DNA of 64,000 nucleotides from Paenibacillus sp. DCT19 (GTDB lineage Bacteria > Bacillota > Bacilli > Paenibacillales > Paenibacillaceae), in assembly GCF_003268635.1 (NCBI RefSeq), contig NZ_CP029639.1:1933501-1997500 (forward strand). The letters are read 5' to 3'. Every line of letters begins with the position of its first letter. Positions within the stretch are counted from its first letter, which is position 1. Below the pieces are notes generated by a model, which was not told where the DNA came from, searched no databases, and was given only the letters and a program-made list of their open reading frames with translations. Made by a program: the position numbers and the translations under genes. Below, piece after piece: positions 60,163-64,000 of the stretch.

Positions 60163-60381
60163 CGTCTCCTCTCTTATGGGGTTTAATCAATTCGGTGTAT
60201 ACTCAGCATTACAACCCAATTCAATATACGAGGCAAGCTTCCAGGCGGTTTCTGAAAAAAATGCATTTCCGTATCTAATGGTGGTCAAGTATACTGGTTA
60301 AGTTGAAGTTAAGGAATGTTCGCATTATTCATTAACCCGAATATTCTACCGCGCGAATCAATAACAATTGGAGGGATTAGC

Positions 60382-60957
60382 ATGGGCATATACACACGAA
60401 CAGGCGATGAAGGCCAAACATCAGTGATTGGTGGACGAGTCATCAAGGATGATGATCGAGTAGAGGCATATGGCACGATCGATGAACTGAATTGTTTTGT
60501 GGGACAGGCAATCAGTTTAATTGATCAAGCGACAGGGCAATTCGAGGATCTCCGGGAGCATTTGCTTGAGGTACAGCAGGAGCTGTTTGACTGTGGATCA
60601 GATCTCGCTTTTGTAAGAATTAGTGAGACAAAATATAAAGTTCGTGATGAGATGGTTACTAGACTGGAACAATGGATTGACATGTATGATGCAGAGAATC
60701 CAAAGGTAGAACGGTTCATTTTGCCAGGGGGAAGCCTGCTATCTTCTACACTGCATGTATGCCGTACCGTGTGTCGTCGTGCGGAACGCCGTGCGGTTAC
60801 TCTTGGACAACATACAGATATTAATCCATCGGTAAGACGTTATTTAAACCGTTTATCGGATTATTTCTTCGTGGTTGCACGGACAGCCAATGCGAGACAA
60901 CAGGTAGCTGACATTGAATATGTGCGGAGCAAAAAAGTTTTCCGCCGCAAAGAATGA
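60382..60957 (+). CDS. PduO-type cob(I)yrinic acid a,c-diamide adenosyltransferase
   Basis: This 191-residue enzyme moves adenosyl from ATP to cob(I)alamin. It has the family start MGIYTRTGDEGQTSVIGGR, the middle VEAYGTIDELNCFVGQAI, and the ATP-binding region CRTVCRRAERRAV ... NPSVRRYLNRLSDYFFVVAR. ATG 60382 has GGAGGG 6 bases upstream; the frame opens at 60316 without ribosome site. It overlaps the next gene by 4 bases. Confidence 0.9.
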   Translation: MGIYTRTGDEGQTSVIGGRVIKDDDRVEAYGTIDELNCFVGQAISLIDQATGQFEDLREHLLEVQQELFDCGSDLAFVRISETKYKVRDEMVTRLEQWIDMYDAENPKVERFILPGGSLLSSTLHVCRTVCRRAERRAVTLGQHTDINPSVRRYLNRLSDYFFVVARTANARQQVADIEYVRSKKVFRRKE

Positions 60958-61940
60958 GCCTGTATTATTCGCCGCTTGTTTATACGATTCCTGAGCAGGA
61001 GGATGGCTGGCTGCTGAAGACCGTGCTACAGCGGCGGCTGCAAATATCACGTAAACTGTTGTCGAGATTGAAGCTCACGGAGCAAGGAATCATGTTAAAC
61101 GGAGAGCGTGTGTATATCAGCGTGAAGGTGTCTGCAGGGGATAGACTCGAAGTTCGTATGGAACAAGAAGAGTCGGATGACATTTTGCCAGAAGAGCTGC
61201 CTTTTAACATTCTATATGAAGATGAACATCTACTAATTGTTAACAAAGATTCGGGCATTATCGTGCATCCCACGCATGGACATTATACAGGTACGTTGGC
61301 TAATGGCGTCGTTCATTATTGGAAGGCAAAAGCAGAGCGGTTCCGCTTCCGCCCGATCCACCGTCTGGATCAGGAGACATCAGGCGTGCTCGCGATAGCC
61401 AAAAATCCTTATGTGCACCAGCATGTGTCAGAGCAGATGATTGCGGGAACGGTCGATAAAAAGTATATGGCTATTGTGCATGGTTGCCCTGCTGAGTTGC
61501 AAGGTGCAGTAGATGGTCCGATTGACCGGGATCCGGAAGAGCCTCATCGCCGAATCGTAACACCTGATGGTTATGCCGCAAGAACCTTATACAACGTGGT
61601 AACGACATGGGGAAATAGCATTGCCAGTGTAGTGAATCTGAAACTGGAGAGTGGCCGAACGCATCAAATTCGTGTGCATATGACTTCTATTGGTTGTCCG
61701 CTAATTGGTGATCGGATGTATAAGACATTGCCAAGTGACGGAATCGATTCTGAGACAGAAACGATGCGTAACGAGCGGGATGGATGGATTGATCGTCAAG
61801 CGCTTCACGCGTATGAGCTATCATTCGACCATCCTATTCTGAAGCAGCGGATGACATTTCAGGCACCACTGCCCCCAGATTTGGCAGCGTTGGAGAAACG
61901 CCTAGATGCTGAAGCACACCCCAGAGAGGATCGCATCTAA
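60954..61940 (+). CDS. RluA-family RNA pseudouridine synthase
   Basis: This 328-residue protein isomerises uridine to pseudouridine in rRNA or tRNA. The S4-like N-terminus (RRLQISRKLLSRLKLTEQG) is followed by the catalytic core: DSGIIVHPTHGHYTGTLANG, then the active-site Asp in RPIHRLDQETSGVLAIAKN, and LKLESGRTHQIRVHMTSIG. Overlaps the PduO gene at ATGA. Confidence 0.92.
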   Translation: MSLYYSPLVYTIPEQEDGWLLKTVLQRRLQISRKLLSRLKLTEQGIMLNGERVYISVKVSAGDRLEVRMEQEESDDILPEELPFNILYEDEHLLIVNKDSGIIVHPTHGHYTGTLANGVVHYWKAKAERFRFRPIHRLDQETSGVLAIAKNPYVHQHVSEQMIAGTVDKKYMAIVHGCPAELQGAVDGPIDRDPEEPHRRIVTPDGYAARTLYNVVTTWGNSIASVVNLKLESGRTHQIRVHMTSIGCPLIGDRMYKTLPSDGIDSETETMRNERDGWIDRQALHAYELSFDHPILKQRMTFQAPLPPDLAALEKRLDAEAHPREDRI

Positions 61941-62511
61941 TATTTCGCAGCCATAATAAGTATTTGAGCAGACCATATGAAATGGATTGCTTGAGAAGTA
62001 AAACTGCAATGCGATGGTATCGATTTCGAGCGACTTTTGGATTTGCGAAGCAAACCAAGGGAAGCAAGAAACGAAACCGGAGCATCACGAATCATTAATG
62101 TATAGCAAGCCATATGAAATGGATTGCTTATGAAGTAAAACTGCAATGCGATGGTATTGTTTTCGAGCGACTTTTGGATTTGCGAAGCAAACCAAGGGAA
62201 GCGAGAAAATAAAACCGGAGCACCCAGAATCATTAATGTATAGCAATCCATATGAAATGGATTGCTTATGAAGTAAAATTACAATGCGATGGTATCGATT
62301 TCGAGCGACTTTTGGATTTGCGAAGCAAACCAAGGGAAGCGAGAAACGAAACCGGAGCACCCAGAATCATTAATGTATAGCAATCCATATGAAATGGATT
62401 GCTTATGAAGTAAAATTACATTGCGATGGTATCGATTTCGAGCGACTTTTGGATTTGCAAAGCAAACCAAGGGAAGCGAGAAAACGATACCGGAGCATAG
62501 GAGGAACAGTA
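61941..62511. repeat. four-copy ~137-bp tandem repeat array upstream of the ArsC/Spx-like gene
   Basis: Units start at CATATGAAATGG 61974, 62111, 62249 and 62386, with periods of 137, 138 and 137 bases; the last unit ends near 62496, just before AGGAGG and the next start. Copies differ at a few positions. Each unit has the hairpin GCAATCCAT / ATGGATTGC (at its boundary) and TTTGC-GAA-GCAAA, and ends AACCGGAGCA. The 137-base period is not a multiple of three, so the minus-strand ORFs over the array are artefacts. Confidence 0.85.
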
Positions 62512-62877
62512 ATGAGTCAATTAAAAGTATATCAGTATGCCAAATGCGGTACATGCCGCAAAGCAGTGAAGTGGCTGGAGGCTCAAGAGCATCAGCTTGA
62601 GTTAATTCCTATTTTTGATAACCCGCCTACCGAAGCTGAGCTTACCGATTTGATCCAGAAGAGCGGGCTTGAGGTTAAGAAATTTTTTAATACCAGCGGA
62701 GAGGTCTACAAAGAGCAGCAGCTGAAGGACAAGTTGCCTGGCATGTCGGCCGAAGAGCAGATTCGTCTCTTGGCTTCGAATGGTCGCCTCATCAAACGTC
62801 CAATTGTAACCGACGGGGAAAAAGTCACCGTGGGCTTCAAAGAAGATACGTATGAACAGGAATGGAACAATCGTTAA
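62512..62877 (+). CDS. ArsC/Spx-family protein (YusI/MgsR-like)
   Basis: This 121-residue thioredoxin-fold protein has the redox motif CGTCRK near the N-terminus (YQYAKCGTCRKAVKWLEAQE), then FFNTSGEVYKEQQLKDKLPG and LIKRPIVTDGEKVTVGF, the family R-P loop. Members include arsenate reductases and the RNA-polymerase-binding Spx/MgsR regulators; it could be either. ATG 62512 has AGGAGG 7 bases upstream; the frame extends into the repeat array. Confidence 0.88.
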   Translation: MSQLKVYQYAKCGTCRKAVKWLEAQEHQLELIPIFDNPPTEAELTDLIQKSGLEVKKFFNTSGEVYKEQQLKDKLPGMSAEEQIRLLASNGRLIKRPIVTDGEKVTVGFKEDTYEQEWNNR

Positions 62878-62929
62878 GAACTTCGGTTAACTTGGAATCT
62901 ACCGTAATTGAAAAGGTAGGAGAATCGCT

Positions 62930-62959
62930 GCCCTGAATGTTAAAATTCAGGGCTTTTTT
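62930..62959 (+). terminator. intrinsic terminator of the ArsC/Spx-like gene
   Basis: GCCCTGAAT pairs with ATTCAGGGC around a 6-base loop and is followed by TTTTTT. Confidence 0.9.
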
Positions 62960-63056
62960 GGCTGACCGATAAGTGGTAGAACTATGCTATAATGATAGAG
63001 TTATTTTGCAATTTTATTTTATTGGTTACACACAAGATAGGAGAGAGTAAACACAA

Positions 63057-63950
63057 GTGAATCAACGTAATGAACCTACTTTGTTGCTGGTAGACGGTAT
63101 GGCAGTGTTGTTCCGGGCATTTTACGCAACATCTGCAAGCGGATATATTAGGCGTACAAAGGCAGGCTTGCCCACCAATGCAGTTTACGGATTTATCCGT
63201 TATTTCTGGGATGCGGTTCAGACCTTTGGGCCAAGTCACGTCATCTGTTGTTGGGATATGGGTGGTAAGACGTTTCGTGGTGAAGAGTACGCCGCTTACA
63301 AAGGCAATCGTCCCGAAGCCCCAAATGATCTAATTCCGCAGTTTGACCTGATTCGTGAAGTCATGGATAGTCTGAATATTCCGAACATTGGAGCTGCTGG
63401 ATATGAGGCTGACGACTGCATTGGCACGTTAGCGAAATATTACACAGAGCAGACAGACATGAATGTGATGGTACTGACGGGTGATCATGACATGCTGCAA
63501 CTGATTAATGATCGTACAAGCATTATTATTATGAAAAAAGGTCATGGCAACTACATGGTGTACACACCAGAGTCGCTTATGACGGAGAAACAGCTTACAC
63601 CTCGCCAGGTCATTGATATGAAGGGCTTGATGGGGGATGCGAGTGACAATTATCCAGGTGTTCGAGGCATTGGTGAGAAGACGGCGCTGAAGCTTGTTCA
63701 GGAGTATGATTCGATCGAAGGTATTCTGGACAACTTGGACAAGCTTACACCTTCGGTACGCAAAAAGATTGAGAACGATCTGGACATGCTTCATCTGTCT
63801 CGCAAATTAGCAGAGATTCACTGCGCAGTTCCAGTTGCATGTGCACTGGATATGTGTGAATTACGTCTGGATCCGGATATGGTGATGGACAAGTTTGAAC
63901 AACTTGAGATGAAGAGCCTTGGCTCTTGGATGGGAGTGGCAATAGGGTGA
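63057..63950 (+). CDS. stand-alone 5'-3' exonuclease / flap nuclease (YpcP-like)
   Basis: This 297-residue protein matches the 5' nuclease domain of DNA polymerase I but stands alone, as YpcP does in B. subtilis. It has LLLVDGMAVLFRAFYATSAS, KTFRGEEYAAYKGNRPEAPN, metal-binding acids in GYEADDCIGTLA and LTGDHDMLQLI, and the helix-hairpin-helix VIDMKGLMGDASDNYPGVRG with GIGEKTALKLV. It is likely used in Okazaki-fragment primer removal. GTG start; the next gene overlaps its stop. Confidence 0.88.
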   Translation: MNQRNEPTLLLVDGMAVLFRAFYATSASGYIRRTKAGLPTNAVYGFIRYFWDAVQTFGPSHVICCWDMGGKTFRGEEYAAYKGNRPEAPNDLIPQFDLIREVMDSLNIPNIGAAGYEADDCIGTLAKYYTEQTDMNVMVLTGDHDMLQLINDRTSIIIMKKGHGNYMVYTPESLMTEKQLTPRQVIDMKGLMGDASDNYPGVRGIGEKTALKLVQEYDSIEGILDNLDKLTPSVRKKIENDLDMLHLSRKLAEIHCAVPVACALDMCELRLDPDMVMDKFEQLEMKSLGSWMGVAIG

Positions 63951-64000
63951 GCAGTATTCAATCACAAAGATCAAGTAAGAGATGGTGGACAGGGGCTATG
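63947..64000 (+). CDS. possible start of the next gene, cut by the window end
   Basis: GTG 63947 overlaps the exonuclease stop (GTGA) and opens a frame of 18 codons to the window end (MSSIQSQRSSKRWWTGAM). The overlap is typical of coupled genes, but no product can be named. Confidence 0.35.
   Translation, partial: MSSIQSQRSSKRWWTGAM

Noticed and set aside
61941..62511. CRISPR array
   Set aside because: Units are ~137 bases with no short repeat/spacer alternation and no cas genes nearby.
61834..62554. Minus-strand ORFs with repeated peptides over the tandem array
   Set aside because: The repeat period is mostly 137, not a multiple of three, so frames differ between units; no ribosome site.
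63057..63950. Truncated DNA polymerase I
   Set aside because: The length and end fit the stand-alone 5'-3' exonuclease, with the next gene starting at the overlap.

Overview
The window looks like a chromosomal segment of a Paenibacillus-type, spore-forming member of the Firmicutes, with moderate GC content. The evidence is a LplB/YtcP/LplA-style sugar transporter beside a membrane-bound AraC regulator, CotF-type spore coat proteins, a Spo0E-like phosphatase, two T-box leaders, an infC-rpmI-rplT operon with an L20-type leader and an ATT start, a PerR-boxed ahpC, and AGGAGG-rich ribosome binding sites. Nearly everything is chromosomal housekeeping. I see no prophage, plasmid module, transposase gene or CRISPR array.

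Layout. 1-7 kb: the end of trmB, then a sugar-transport module (membrane AraC regulator, divergent two permeases and binding lipoprotein). 7-11 kb: a UgtP-like glycosyltransferase, a PAP2 phosphatase, a 163-bp palindromic MITE-like element, and a membrane GT2 glycosyltransferase behind a ~470-nt leader. 11-12.5 kb: infC-rpmI-rplT. 13-18 kb: a BMP-type nucleoside ABC transporter. 18-27 kb: a Gly/Pro-rich small protein, a GNAT enzyme, and the Leu-T-box-controlled ilvB-ilvN-ilvC-leuA operon, followed by an aldo/keto reductase and leuB. 27-35 kb: ahpC, a zinc-ribbon protein, a PAS histidine kinase, a MoxR/DUF58/DUF4129 operon and a DRE-TIM aldolase. 35-40 kb: a membrane GGDEF-EAL protein, tRNA-Gly and an ABC-F protein. 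40-51 kb: Phe-T-box pheST, a ZapA/coiled-coil fusion, a CuA lipoprotein, a holin-like membrane protein and mutS2. 51-64 kb: DUF350, a 26-residue membrane peptide, a zinc-ribbon protein, MFS, an FAD oxidoreductase, CotF-type proteins, an Lrp/aminotransferase pair, Spo0E-like, a lipoprotein, a degenerate CobU-like protein, DedA, PduO, an RluA-type synthase, a ~137-bp tandem repeat array, an ArsC/Spx-like protein and a 5'-3' exonuclease.

Six genes (BMP lipoprotein, its first permease, DUF58, GGDEF-EAL, pheT, mutS2) are each split by one missing base, nearly always in a G or C run. Adding one base restores the family reading frame in each. pheT is essential, so I read these mainly as assembly or sequencing errors and annotate each as one interrupted CDS.

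The most interesting items not explained by routine annotation are the structured RNA or DNA element between ilvN and ilvC with two mutually exclusive hairpins, the full-length palindromic MITE-like element, the ZapA domain fused to about 800 residues of coiled coil, the hairpin-containing tandem repeat array upstream of the ArsC/Spx-like gene, and the attenuator-like leader of the ABC-F gene. I did not find a clearly new multigene system.
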